Made by a program: the position numbers and the translations under genes
Assembly (NCBI RefSeq): GCF_900188165.1
Contig: NZ_FZOS01000003.1
Span: forward strand, 168,696-232,695
Direction of reading: 5' to 3'
Source: Edaphosphingomonas laterariae
GTDB taxonomy: Bacteria > Pseudomonadota > Alphaproteobacteria > Sphingomonadales > Sphingomonadaceae
DNA: 64,000 nucleotides
Part shown: piece by piece, positions 36,629 through 45,138 of the stretch
How the letters are laid out: each line of letters begins with the position of its first letter
Numbering within the stretch: the first letter of the stretch is position 1
Notes under the pieces: generated by a model
Told to the model about the DNA's origin: nothing
What the model saw: the letters and a program-made list of their open reading frames with translations, nothing else
The model's database searches: none

Positions 36629-37720
36629 TCAGGCCGCGGCGTTGGCGGCGGCGGGGGCGCCGGTCAGCGCGGCGATGTGGGCGCGGGCCTCGCGCTCGAT
36701 GTCGGCGATCAGTTCGGCGCAGGTCGGCAGCTTGTTGATCCGGCCGCCGACGACGCCGGTGGCGAGCAGGCCGTTTTCGATGTCGCCTTCGACGACGGCC
36801 TTCTGGATCAGCGTCGGCGCGGCGGCGGCGAGCATCGCCTGCATGAAGCTAAGGCCGCCATGGCTGGTCATGCCCTTGGCCGCCTGGATCATCTCGCCCC
36901 AGCTGGCGCCGGTGCGCTTCTTCATTTCGAGGCCGCCTTCCATCGCGCGCAGCCACATGCCGATCGTGCCGGAGCTTTCGATCTTGTCGAACAAGGGCGT
37001 GCGGACCATGCGCTGCGGCAGACCATCGATCTTCTTGGTGACGATGATGTCGTCGGTGCCGGCCTTCAGATAGACGTCCTTGGCCTTCTGCGGCAGCGGG
37101 CTTTCCTGCGTCATCAGGAAGCGCGTGCCCATGGCGATGCCGACAGCACCGAAAGCGAGCGCGGCGGCGAGGCCACGGCCATCGGCGAAGCCGCCGGCGG
37201 CGATCACCGGCACCTTCACCGCGTCCAGCACCTGCGGCAGCAGCACGGTGGTCGGCACGGCGCCGGTATGGCCGCCGCCTTCACCGCCCTGCACGGTCAC
37301 CATGTCGACGCCGAGTTCGACCATCTTCTGCGCGTGCTTCACCGCGCCCACGGTCGGCACGCAGAGGATGCCGGCGTCCTTGAAACGCTGGATCATCTTC
37401 TTGTCCGGCCCGCGGCCGAAGCTGACGGCGCGCACGCGATCCTTATTGGCGATGACGAGATCGACGATCTCCGACGCGCCCGGCTGGAACATGTGGAAGT
37501 TCACGCCGAACGGCGCGGTCGTCGCTTCGCGGACGATCTTGATCTTCTCGGCCGCTTCCTTGGGCGTCATCACCGCGACGCCAAGGAAGCCGAAGGCGCC
37601 CGCGTTGGTCGACGCGATCACCAGCGACGGTTCGGCAACCCAGCCCATCGCGGTCTGGATCACCGGCACGCGGCAACCCAGCCGCTCGGTCAGAATGTTG
37701 TTCAGGGGGTCGTAAGCCAT
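36629..37720 (-). CDS. ipdC: Flavin-dependent reductase IpdC (nitronate monooxygenase family)
   Basis: A 363-residue TIM-barrel flavoprotein: MAYDPLNNILTERLGCRVPV, IQTAMGWVAEPSLVIASTNA, VTVQGGEGGGHTGAVPTTVL and VIAAGGFADGRGLAAALAFG (phosphate-binding region). It belongs to the 2-nitropropane dioxygenase fold but follows IpdC, which introduces or removes a double bond in the 5-OH-HIC-CoA/HIEC-CoA step of C/D-ring degradation. The ATG at 37720 overlaps the upstream thiolase-like gene by one base; the extra in-frame sequence to 37831 is a shadow. The Ala-rich C terminus (ALTGAPAAANAAA) is probably flexible. Confidence 0.87.
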   Translation of the reverse strand: MAYDPLNNILTERLGCRVPVIQTAMGWVAEPSLVIASTNAGAFGFLGVAVMTPKEAAEKIKIVREATTAPFGVNFHMFQPGASEIVDLVIANKDRVRAVSFGRGPDKKMIQRFKDAGILCVPTVGAVKHAQKMVELGVDMVTVQGGEGGGHTGAVPTTVLLPQVLDAVKVPVIAAGGFADGRGLAAALAFGAVGIAMGTRFLMTQESPLPQKAKDVYLKAGTDDIIVTKKIDGLPQRMVRTPLFDKIESSGTIGMWLRAMEGGLEMKKRTGASWGEMIQAAKGMTSHGGLSFMQAMLAAAAPTLIQKAVVEGDIENGLLATGVVGGRINKLPTCAELIADIEREARAHIAALTGAPAAANAAA

Positions 37721-38901
37721 CAACGCACCACGATAACGGACGAGCCATGGCCGAACAGGCCCTGGTTCGCGGTAATACCAACCTTGGCGCCTTCGACCTG
37801 GCGGGAACCCGCCTGACCGCGCAGCTGCCACGTCAATTCACACACCTGCGCCAGCGCCTGCGCCGGCACGGCTTCGCCGAAGCAGGCGAGCCCGCCCGAC
37901 GGGTTGACCGGGATGCGCCCGCCGATGCGGGTTGCGCCCGAACGGGTCAGCGCTGCCGCCTCGCCGCGTGCGCACAGGCCGCAATCCTCGATCCAGTCGA
38001 GCTCGAGCGCGGTCGACAGGTCGTAAACCTCGGCGACCGAAACGTCCTTCGGGTCGACGCCGGCCTGCTCATAGGCCTTGGTCGGCAGCGCCGAACGGAA
38101 GCTCAAGGGCGCGGCCGCGACCGCGCTGTCGGTGGCGAGATCGGGCATTTCGACCAGCGCCGACGGGAAGCTCGGCGTCACCGTCGAGATCGCGGCGATG
38201 CGCACGGCATCGCCCTTGCCGATCTTCTTCGCATAATCGAGGCTGCACACGATCAGCGCGGCGCCGCCGTCGGACGTGGCGCACACGTCCATCAGCCGCA
38301 GCGGATCGGCCACCATCGCCGACGCGGCGACGTCCTCAGCCGTGAACTTCTTGCGATAGCGCGCATATTCGTTGGTGAAGCCATGTTCGGCATTCTTCAC
38401 CTTCACCAGCGCGAAATCGTCCTGCGTGTCGCCGTAGATTTCCATGCGGCGGCGCGCATAGAGCGCGAAATAGGTCGGGTTGGTGATGCCGACGCGGAAG
38501 CGAACCCAATCGGGATCGTCCGGGCGTTCGCCCTTGGCCGGGGCCAGGAAGCCCTTGGGCGTGGTATCGGCGCCGACGACCAGCGCGACCTCGCAATCGC
38601 CCGACAGGATCTTGGTGCGGGCAGCCGCCAGCGCCTGCGAGCCGGAGGCGCAGGCCGCGTAGGAGGTGTTGACCTCCGCACCCTGCCAGCCGAGCGCCTG
38701 GGCGATCGTGGCGCCGGCGACATAGCCGGGATAGCCGTTGCGGACGGTGCCGCCGCCGGAGATGAAGCGCACGTCGCGCCAGTGGATACCGGCGTCACGG
38801 ATCGCCGCCTGCGCGGCTGCGACACCATATTCAGCGAAGTTGCGGCCCCATTTGCCCCAGGGGTGCATGCCGACGCCGATGATCGCGATCTCGCCGCTCA
38901 T
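37720..38901 (-). CDS. Thiolase-like lipid-transfer protein (Ltp), steroid cluster type
   Basis: A 393-residue non-decarboxylating thiolase-fold protein: AIIGVGMHPWGKWGRNFAEY, YAACASGSQALAAARTKI, CATSDGGAALIVCSLDYAKK, AEVYDLSTALELDWIEDCGL and GGRIPVNPSGGLACFGEAVP. The SCP2-thiolase type active-site Cys is in YAACASGS. Together with the DUF35 protein encoded just upstream (4-base overlap), it fits the Ltp/DUF35 complexes that act as thiolases or retro-aldolases in steroid degradation. Having an intact Cys argues for thiolytic rather than aldolytic chemistry, in contrast to the pair at 44684-46296. Confidence 0.82.
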   Translation of the reverse strand: MSGEIAIIGVGMHPWGKWGRNFAEYGVAAAQAAIRDAGIHWRDVRFISGGGTVRNGYPGYVAGATIAQALGWQGAEVNTSYAACASGSQALAAARTKILSGDCEVALVVGADTTPKGFLAPAKGERPDDPDWVRFRVGITNPTYFALYARRRMEIYGDTQDDFALVKVKNAEHGFTNEYARYRKKFTAEDVAASAMVADPLRLMDVCATSDGGAALIVCSLDYAKKIGKGDAVRIAAISTVTPSFPSALVEMPDLATDSAVAAAPLSFRSALPTKAYEQAGVDPKDVSVAEVYDLSTALELDWIEDCGLCARGEAAALTRSGATRIGGRIPVNPSGGLACFGEAVPAQALAQVCELTWQLRGQAGSRQVEGAKVGITANQGLFGHGSSVIVVR

Positions 38902-39356
38902 TGGCCGGCTCCTTCCACGGGCTTCCATTTCCAGGTGAGCTTGCCTTCCGGCAGCGTCGCATCGGGAATGGTTTCGAGCACCAGTTCCATTTCCATGCCG
39001 GCCTTCAGGCTTTCCACGCCGACGCCTTCGACGACCTGGCCGAGCACGACCATCTTCTCGCGCTCAAGCTCCACCGCTGCGATGGTATAGGGCACGAAGG
39101 GTTCGGCCGCGATATAGGGTTCGGGCGGCTTGTAGCAGGCGTTGGTGAACGACCAGACCTTGCCGGTGCGCGAAAGCTCGACCGTTTCGAACTGCGAGCT
39201 TTCGCAGTCCGGATTGCGGCAGAAGGTTTCGAGCTTGGGGAAATAATAGGTCCCGCAGCCCGAGCACCGCGTGCCGATCAGGTGCGGCGCCGCGCCGGCG
39301 GTGGTGAACCAGCCGTCGAGGACGGGGACAGTTGCCTGCGCGGCGCCTGCACTCAT
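38898..39356 (-). CDS. DUF35 / OB-fold zinc-ribbon protein, partner of the Ltp protein
   Basis: A 152-residue protein with an N-terminal zinc ribbon (RCSGCGTYYFPKLETFCRNP, then DC) and a C-terminal OB-fold (YTIAAVELEREKMVVLGQVV). DUF35 proteins bind acyl-CoA and stabilise thiolase-like Ltp partners. It overlaps ipdB upstream by 4 bases and the Ltp gene downstream by 4 bases, so stoichiometric co-translation is likely. Confidence 0.87.
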   Translation of the reverse strand: MSAGAAQATVPVLDGWFTTAGAAPHLIGTRCSGCGTYYFPKLETFCRNPDCESSQFETVELSRTGKVWSFTNACYKPPEPYIAAEPFVPYTIAAVELEREKMVVLGQVVEGVGVESLKAGMEMELVLETIPDATLPEGKLTWKWKPVEGAGQ

Positions 39357-40162
39357 GCTACGGACTCCTTGGCGATCGCCGGGGGATTCCCCTTGATGAC
39401 GGTCGCACGATGGTTGTGCGGGTCAAGCTTGGCGATGATCGCCAGCTGTTCCTCGGTCGGCAGCGGCGTGGTCGGCAGATCGCCGTCCACCTGCAGCTCG
39501 AAGCCGGTGGCTTCGCGCACCTGCTCGATCGTCACGCCCGGATGGAGCGAGATAACGCGGATCGCGTTGTCCTTGCCGCCGAAATCCATCACGCAGAGGT
39601 TGGTGACGATGACGCGCAGATCGACGCCCGAATAGTTGCCGCCCGGGATGCGACGCGCGGGGTTGTAGCCCACGCTCGACACCATATCGACCTCGCCTTC
39701 GACGAACAGTCGCTTCGAGTGGAAGGGCACGAACATCGAGTTGATATGATAGATGCTGTTGCCGGGGAAACCGCGCGCGCCGAGCATCTGGGTCTTCGGC
39801 TGCTGGTAGCTGCCGCCCAGATAGGACAGGTTGGTCTGCCCGAAGCGATCGATCTGCGTGGGCGAAACCATCGCGTGGCGACGGCCGGTCCACACCGCGG
39901 AATCGAAGAAGCGCGAGAAGGGCAGGTAACCCGCCGCCTTGCGATCGTCATAGCCGCGCGGGCCGACGGGCACCGGCTCTTCCACCAGATAGGCTTCGCC
40001 GTCGGTCATCATCAGCTGCGGGGTGTGCGTCAGCTTGGCGAGGCTCGCGCCGAGGCGCGGAACCGGGCCGATGCCGGTGGCGACGACTTCACCATTGCCG
40101 CGCCATGCCTCGGAACAGGCGACGATCAGCAGTTCGGCCAGCGAACAATCAGAAACGCTCAT
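39353..40162 (-). CDS. ipdB: COCHEA-CoA hydrolase beta subunit
   Basis: A 269-residue member of the class I CoA-transferase beta family: MSVSDCSLAELLIVACSEAW, VATGIGPVPRLGASLAKLTH, AMVSPTQIDRFGQTNLSYLG and GVDLRVIVTNLCVMDFGGKD. With IpdA it forms IpdAB, which hydrolytically opens the last carbocyclic ring (C ring) of COCHEA-CoA in steroid degradation. Although related to CoA-transferases, IpdAB does not transfer CoA. It starts 10 bases after ipdA. Confidence 0.9.
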   Translation of the reverse strand: MSVSDCSLAELLIVACSEAWRGNGEVVATGIGPVPRLGASLAKLTHTPQLMMTDGEAYLVEEPVPVGPRGYDDRKAAGYLPFSRFFDSAVWTGRRHAMVSPTQIDRFGQTNLSYLGGSYQQPKTQMLGARGFPGNSIYHINSMFVPFHSKRLFVEGEVDMVSSVGYNPARRIPGGNYSGVDLRVIVTNLCVMDFGGKDNAIRVISLHPGVTIEQVREATGFELQVDGDLPTTPLPTEEQLAIIAKLDPHNHRATVIKGNPPAIAKESVA

Positions 40163-40172
40163 GCCTTGGTCC

Positions 40173-41066
40173 TCAGAAGATCGGGAGGGGCAGCTGGGCC
40201 ACCTTCTCGGCGCCGCCCACGGCGGCCAGATAATGGGCTTCGTCGGGACCGATCACTTCGGCCATATACTTGTCCCAGCCGCCTTCTTCGGCGGCGCTGG
40301 CGGCATAGGCCTTGAAGTGGCCCATGTCCCAGCCATAGCTCGGCGGCAGCGATGTCGGGTGCGCGCCCTGCGGGATTTCGACCACGCCGGTGACGAAGCA
40401 ACGCTCGAACACGTTCGCCTTGGCGTCGTCCGGATAGCTGAGGTCCATCCGCTCGACGACTTCCTCGGCCGAGACATAGGTCTTGGCGGCGGCCTTCGCG
40501 AACCACTCGTCATAATAGGTGTCGGGGCCGAGCGCCTGGACGTTACCGCGATGATCGACGCGGTGGACGTGGATCAGCGCCGCATCCAGCTTGAGCGCCG
40601 GCATCGCCAGCAGCACTTCGCCGTCGGCATAAGGCGACTTCACCGTCTCGAAATTGCCATAGGTGGCGATGTCCGTGCCCAGGCCGACGCGGGTCGGCAG
40701 GAAGGGAAGCTGCATCGCGGCGGCCTTCAGGCCCCACTGCAGCATGCCTTCGTCCAGCTCCAGAATGTCGGGCAGCTGGCCGGATTCGCGGGCCTTGCGG
40801 AAATAGGGTTCCAGCGGGATCGCATCGAGCGAGACGAAGCCGAAGATCAGCTTCTTCACCTTGCCGGCCGCGCACAGCATGCCGACATCCGCGCCGCCAT
40901 AAGCGACGATGGTGAGGTCCTTCAGCGAAGACCGGAGGATGGCGCGCACCAGCGCCATCGGCTTGCGCCGGGGGCCCCAGCCGCCGATGCCGATCGTCAT
41001 GCCGTCCTTGAGCTGGCCGACGATCTCGTCGACCGTCATGCGCTTGTCGAATGTCACTTCAGTCAC
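40173..41066 (-). CDS. ipdA: COCHEA-CoA hydrolase alpha subunit
   Basis: A 297-residue subunit: GMTIGIGGWGPRRKPMALVR, LTIVAYGGADVGMLCAAGKV, GFVSLDAIPLEPYF and the conserved DEGMLQWGLKAAAMQLPFLP; these match IpdA of mycobacteria. The GTG at 41066 is chosen because it overlaps the dioxygenase stop as GTGA, the coupling seen at several joints of the operon; an ATG at 41093 would overlap that gene by 31 bases. Works as IpdA2-IpdB2 in C-ring opening. Confidence 0.9.
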   Translation of the reverse strand: MTEVTFDKRMTVDEIVGQLKDGMTIGIGGWGPRRKPMALVRAILRSSLKDLTIVAYGGADVGMLCAAGKVKKLIFGFVSLDAIPLEPYFRKARESGQLPDILELDEGMLQWGLKAAAMQLPFLPTRVGLGTDIATYGNFETVKSPYADGEVLLAMPALKLDAALIHVHRVDHRGNVQALGPDTYYDEWFAKAAAKTYVSAEEVVERMDLSYPDDAKANVFERCFVTGVVEIPQGAHPTSLPPSYGWDMGHFKAYAASAAEEGGWDKYMAEVIGPDEAHYLAAVGGAEKVAQLPLPIF

Positions 41067-41968
41067 TGGCCGAAATCCCATTTGTGGCCCCACAGGTCTT
41101 CCTTGATGGTGAAGGTGGGGGTGAAATTGTTCCAGTCGGGGCGGATGCCGCCATAACCATATTCGATGTCGAAGCCGGCCGGCGTACGCATGTAGAAGCC
41201 GACCATCTTGTCGTTGGTGTGCTTGCCCAGCGTCGACGAGATATGCGTGCCGGCCGCCAGTGCGCGATCGAGCGCGATGCCCACTTCATCGAGCGTGGCG
41301 ACCTCGACCATCGTGTGCACCATGCCCGAAGGATTGGGGAACTGGGCAAGGCCGATCACATGGTGGCGCGGGCCGCCGGCGTGCAGGAAGTGCATGCCGA
41401 TGCCGGGATCTTCCGGGCCGCCCTGCAGATAGACGCGCATCTCGTCCGAATTGGCGAAGCCGAGATGATCGACATAGAAAGCGCGCGTCTCGTCGATATT
41501 CGGGGCCGGCAGCACGGCATGGCCGAAGCCCATGTCGAGATCGCCGTCCATGGTGACGAAGCCGTCCACCGCTTCCGGCGAGACGAACGGCGTGCCGGCG
41601 ACGATGTGGCCCCAGCCGATTTCCAGCGGGTTGCCCGCCGGATCGACGCAGCGGAACATGTCGTGGAAGCCGCGCGCCTTGGCTTCGGCGGCGCTGGCCT
41701 TCTCGACCGCGACACCCGCCTTTTCGAGATTCGCGAGCGCCTTTTCCCAATTCGCGCGGGTCGCGCATTCCAGGCCGCTGGCAAGCAGCTTGTCCGCATC
41801 ATGCGCTTCGATCCGGAACCGGAACGTGCGATGATCGAGGCGGTAGAGCAGAACGTCTTTCTCGTTCGATTCCGTCCGCATCATGCCGACAACCGATTCG
41901 GCGTAACGCGTCCAGGCATCGAGATCGCGGGCGCCTACGACAAGATAGGCGAGCGAATGTACGGCCAT
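41063..41968 (-). CDS. hsaC: Extradiol ring-cleavage dioxygenase, HsaC/BphC type
   Basis: A 301-residue two-domain vicinal oxygen chelate protein. The iron ligands are visible in domain two: H in GFGHAVLPAPNIDETRAF, H in GPRHHVIGLAQF and E in FDIEYGYGGIRPDW. The length and blocks fit type I extradiol dioxygenases such as HsaC, which meta-cleaves the aromatised A ring of 3,4-DHSA. It heads the steroid C/D-ring operon, with GAGGAG upstream of the ATG. The other A/B-ring genes (hsaA, hsaB, hsaD) are not in the window, so the exact catechol is inferred. Confidence 0.8.
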   Translation of the reverse strand: MAVHSLAYLVVGARDLDAWTRYAESVVGMMRTESNEKDVLLYRLDHRTFRFRIEAHDADKLLASGLECATRANWEKALANLEKAGVAVEKASAAEAKARGFHDMFRCVDPAGNPLEIGWGHIVAGTPFVSPEAVDGFVTMDGDLDMGFGHAVLPAPNIDETRAFYVDHLGFANSDEMRVYLQGGPEDPGIGMHFLHAGGPRHHVIGLAQFPNPSGMVHTMVEVATLDEVGIALDRALAAGTHISSTLGKHTNDKMVGFYMRTPAGFDIEYGYGGIRPDWNNFTPTFTIKEDLWGHKWDFGQ

Positions 41969-42278
41969 GCCCTCAACACTCCTCTTTATCCGCCGCGCTG
42001 GCGGCGGCGTTGCACGGGATCGGCTGTATCGGTGGGGCACGCGCATTTCAAGCGGTCTTCGTGGCGAAAATCGGCATGCGATTGCGCATATGGTCACTCG
42101 CGCTGCCAAAAACGCTCTCAGTGCGGAGTGATGCCGCCCAATGACGCGGCAATCCGCTTGCCAGTTGACAGTGCGTGGCTTTCAAGGTGAATTGGATTCA
42201 TGTTGGCGGTTCGGGTGATCTCCCGCGTCGCGCGCAACGGCCATCGCGAAGACGCGGGGCGATGATGAGGAGAGCTTA
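41969..42278. promoter_or_regulatory. Divergent promoter region between the two steroid-region operons
   Basis: 310 bases with no gene. It should hold promoters for both operons. On the plus strand a TTGACA (42165-42170) is a good -35 but no strong -10 follows. A short inverted repeat ATGCG-ATTG-CGCAT lies at 42076-42089 and continues as CGCATAT, the same word that ends the palindrome in the fadD3 promoter at 55656-55665. GAGGAGAG before the ATG at 42279 is a strong ribosome-binding site. Confidence 0.5.
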
Positions 42279-44687
42279 ATGTCCGGCGTTCTCGACGGCC
42301 TCAAGGTGCTCGATCTGTCCTGGGGGATAGCCGGGCCGATGACGGCGATGCTATTGGCGGATCATGGTGCGCAGGTAACGCGGATCGAACGCCCGGAAGG
42401 CGATCCGTTCTCGCACATGCTTGGCTACAAGGTCTGGAATCGCGGCAAGCGCAGCGCCGTCCTGAACCTCAAGGACGCCGGCGAGAACGCACTGTTTCTC
42501 AAACTCGCGGCCGATGCGGACGTCCTGATCGAAAGCTTTTCGCCCGGCGTCACCAAGCGGCTGGGCATTGATTATGACACGCTGGCGGCGATCAACCCGA
42601 AGCTGATCTATTGCTCGATCACCGCTTATGGCGAAGGCACGCCCGATCAGGATCGCAAGGGCTATGATGCGCTGGTTGCGGCGCGGGTCGGCCTGCAGTT
42701 CGAACAACGTGGCTATGCCGAAGGTGCGGTCTGGCACATGACCGGCCGTGAAAACCCGTTCGTCGAGGCGGCCGACATCCAGCCCGAATGGGTGCAGGGC
42801 GCGGATCGCGAAGGGCCGCTGTTCGTCTCCTCGCCATGGCCGTCGCTCGGCGCCTTCTTCTCGGCATCGACCGGCGTTGCCGCCGCGCTCTTCGCGCGCG
42901 AGAAGACGGGGCGTGGCCAGAAGGTCAGCACCTCGCTCCAGCAGGGCGCGATGGCCTGCGCGGCGGGCGTGTGGCAGCGCATGGAGGAACCGGACGCGCC
43001 GGGCTTCAACACCTGGATCCTGAGCTCCAAGTCGCCCAAGGGCCATTTCCAGTGCAAGGATGGGCGCTGGGTGCATAATTGGGTGCCCAATCCGCGCTTC
43101 ATCCTTGGCGCGTCGGCGGGCGACACGCTCAACGCCTCGCCCGATCTTACCGTGCAGAACGATCCCGATCGCTTCGGCATCGGGCCGGAGGAACTGCTGG
43201 TGATGGCGCATTATCAGCCAATCCTGCAGGACGCGATTTCCAAGTTCAGCGCGGCCGAATGGGTGGAGGCCGCGCGCGTCGCCGAAATGACGATGCAGGA
43301 ATGCCGCTCGCTCGAAGAATCGCTCACCGATCCGCTGCTGATCGACGATCGTTGCGTGACGACGGTGGACGACCCCGAACTGGGGCCGATCAACCAGGTC
43401 GGCATCACCTATCGCCTGTCGAACAGCCAGGGCGCGGTGCAGGGGCCGGCGCATGCGCGCGGCGCCGATACCGGCGCCGTGAAGGCGGAAGCCGCAGCGC
43501 TGCCCGATCCCGTGGCCGCGACCGCGAAGGCGCCGGCGGGCGATGCCCCGTTGAAGGGCATTCGCGTGCTCGATCTCGGCCTTGCCATCGCGGGGCCGTT
43601 CGGCTGCCAGCTGCTCGCCGATCTTGGCGCGGAAGTGATCAAGATCAACGCGCTGTGGGATACCTACTGGCACAAGAACCACATCGCCTACGTCGCCAAT
43701 CGCGGCAAAAGCTCGATCGCGCTGATGCTTAAGCATCCCAAGGCGATGGCGATCCTGAAGGAGCTGATCGCCAGCGCGGACGTGGTGCAGCACAATATGC
43801 GCTACGATGCGGCCCAGCGGCTCGGCATCGATTATGAAACGCTGTCCAAGGAACATCCCCGGCTGATCTATTGCCACACGCGCGGGTTCGAAAAGGGGCC
43901 GCGCATGGGCCTGCCGGGGAACGACCAGACCGGCGCCTGCCTGGCGGGCATCCAGCATGAGGACGGCGCGATCCATGCCGGCGGCAAGCCGATCTGGAGC
44001 CTCTCGTCGCTCGGCGATACCGGCAACGGCTTCCTGTCGGCGGTCGGCATCCTCAACGCGCTCAAGGATCGCGAACGCACCGGCAAGGGGCAGTTCGTCG
44101 ATACCTCGATCATCAACGCCTGCCTTCTGAACACCAGCTACGCCATTGCGAAGCCCGATGGCGCGGCGATCCCCCGGCCGCGGCTGGACAAGGATCAGAC
44201 CGGCTTTTCCGGCCATTACCGGCTCTATCAGGCGCAGGATGGCTGGGTGCAGGTGGCCGCCGTCAGCGATGCCGAAAAGGCGGCGTTCGACCGGCTGGCC
44301 GGCGATGACGCCGCTGGCTTCTTCGCCGGGCGCACGGCGGCGCTGGCGCTGATGGCGCTGGCCGAAGCCGGTGTTCCAGGCGAGCTTTCGGACGATCGCT
44401 ACTCGCTCGGCCTGTTCGACAATGCGCTGTTCAAGCAGCGCAACTGGACGACCGAATATCATGATCCGGCGGTCGGCAAGCTGGAACAGGTGGGGCTTAC
44501 CTACGAACTGTCGGGTACGCCCGGTGTGATCCAGGGGCCGCCGCTGATCGTGGGCAAGGATACCGCCGCGATCCTGCACGGCCTTGGCTATGACGAAGCC
44601 GGGATCGACGCGCTGGCCGGGGAGGGCGCGATCGCCTGCGATCCGCCGCGCGCCACGCAGCAGCAGATGAAGAGCCCCTGGCAATGA
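42279..44687 (+). CDS. Tandem-fused family III CoA-transferase (CaiB/BaiF)
   Basis: An 802-residue fusion of two CoA-transferase family III units joined by an Ala-rich linker (about 395-424). Each half begins with the family opening: LKVLDLSWGIAGPMTAMLLA and IRVLDLGLAIAGPFGCQLLA, followed by ADVLIESFSPGVTKRLGIDY and ADVVQHNMRYDAAQRLGIDY. The catalytic Asp is present in the second half (SSLGDTGNG, residue 580) but is Ser in the first (around 188), so only the second half is expected to form the acyl-aspartate intermediate. Single-unit enzymes are usually interlocked dimers; here the fusion supplies both chains. The substrate is unknown; context suggests a steroid-derived acid. First gene of the plus-strand operon. 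Confidence 0.88.
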   Translation: MSGVLDGLKVLDLSWGIAGPMTAMLLADHGAQVTRIERPEGDPFSHMLGYKVWNRGKRSAVLNLKDAGENALFLKLAADADVLIESFSPGVTKRLGIDYDTLAAINPKLIYCSITAYGEGTPDQDRKGYDALVAARVGLQFEQRGYAEGAVWHMTGRENPFVEAADIQPEWVQGADREGPLFVSSPWPSLGAFFSASTGVAAALFAREKTGRGQKVSTSLQQGAMACAAGVWQRMEEPDAPGFNTWILSSKSPKGHFQCKDGRWVHNWVPNPRFILGASAGDTLNASPDLTVQNDPDRFGIGPEELLVMAHYQPILQDAISKFSAAEWVEAARVAEMTMQECRSLEESLTDPLLIDDRCVTTVDDPELGPINQVGITYRLSNSQGAVQGPAHARGADTGAVKAEAAALPDPVAATAKAPAGDAPLKGIRVLDLGLAIAGPFGCQLLADLGAEVIKINALWDTYWHKNHIAYVANRGKSSIALMLKHPKAMAILKELIASADVVQHNMRYDAAQRLGIDYETLSKEHPRLIYCHTRGFEKGPRMGLPGNDQTGACLAGIQHEDGAIHAGGKPIWSLSSLGDTGNGFLSAVGILNALKDRERTGKGQFVDTSIINACLLNTSYAIAKPDGAAIPRPRLDKDQTGFSGHYRLYQAQDGWVQVAAVSDAEKAAFDRLAGDDAAGFFAGRTAALALMALAEAGVPGELSDDRYSLGLFDNALFKQRNWTTEYHDPAVGKLEQVGLTYELSGTPGVIQGPPLIVGKDTAAILHGLGYDEAGIDALAGEGAIACDPPRATQQQMKSPWQ

Positions 44688-45136
44688 CCGGGGCCGCGAT
44701 GAAGGAGGGGGCCGTGAGCGACGTCAATCCCAATCCCAACCGTCCGGATCCGATCATGACGGTGGACGGCGCACCATTCTGGCGGGCCGCGAACGAAGGG
44801 CGCTTCGTGGCGCAGAAATGCGGCGGATGCGGCCGGCTATGGCATCCGCCCCGGCCGATCTGCCCCGAATGCCGCAGCAAGGACCGGCAGGAACAGCCAT
44901 TGTCGGGTCGTGGCACGGTGATCAGCTGGGTGATGCCGATCCACCCGCCGGCCTTCGGCTTCGATCAGCCGCCGGTGGTGGCGTTGGTCGAGGTGGAGGA
45001 GGGGCTGCGCTTCGTCACCAATGTCGAAAATGTCGCGCCGCAGGACATGCGCTTCGGCATGAAGGTGGAAGTCGCTTTCGCCACCACGCGCGGGGGCCAC
45101 AAGATCCCCGTCTTCCATCCGGCGAAGGAGGGCTGA
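44684..45136 (+). CDS. DUF35 / OB-fold zinc-ribbon protein
   Basis: A 150-residue DUF35 protein: an N-terminal helix (PFWRAANEGRFVAQ), the zinc ribbon KCGGCGRLWHPPRPICPECR with its four cysteines, and an OB-fold (VVALVEVEEGLRFVTNVENV). The ATG overlaps the CoA-transferase stop by 4 bases and the Ltp gene follows after 2 bases. In mycobacteria such proteins (ChsH2 DUF35 domain) form the aldolase with Ltp2. An in-frame second ATG at residue 6 is a possible start. Confidence 0.87.
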   Translation: MTGAAMKEGAVSDVNPNPNRPDPIMTVDGAPFWRAANEGRFVAQKCGGCGRLWHPPRPICPECRSKDRQEQPLSGRGTVISWVMPIHPPAFGFDQPPVVALVEVEEGLRFVTNVENVAPQDMRFGMKVEVAFATTRGGHKIPVFHPAKEG

Positions 45137-45138
45137 TC

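Noticed and set aside
42351..44684. 777-codon minus-strand frame opposite the tandem CoA-transferase
   Set aside because: Rich in Arg/Ala/Gly with no motif; the plus strand is a well-formed two-domain CoA-transferase.
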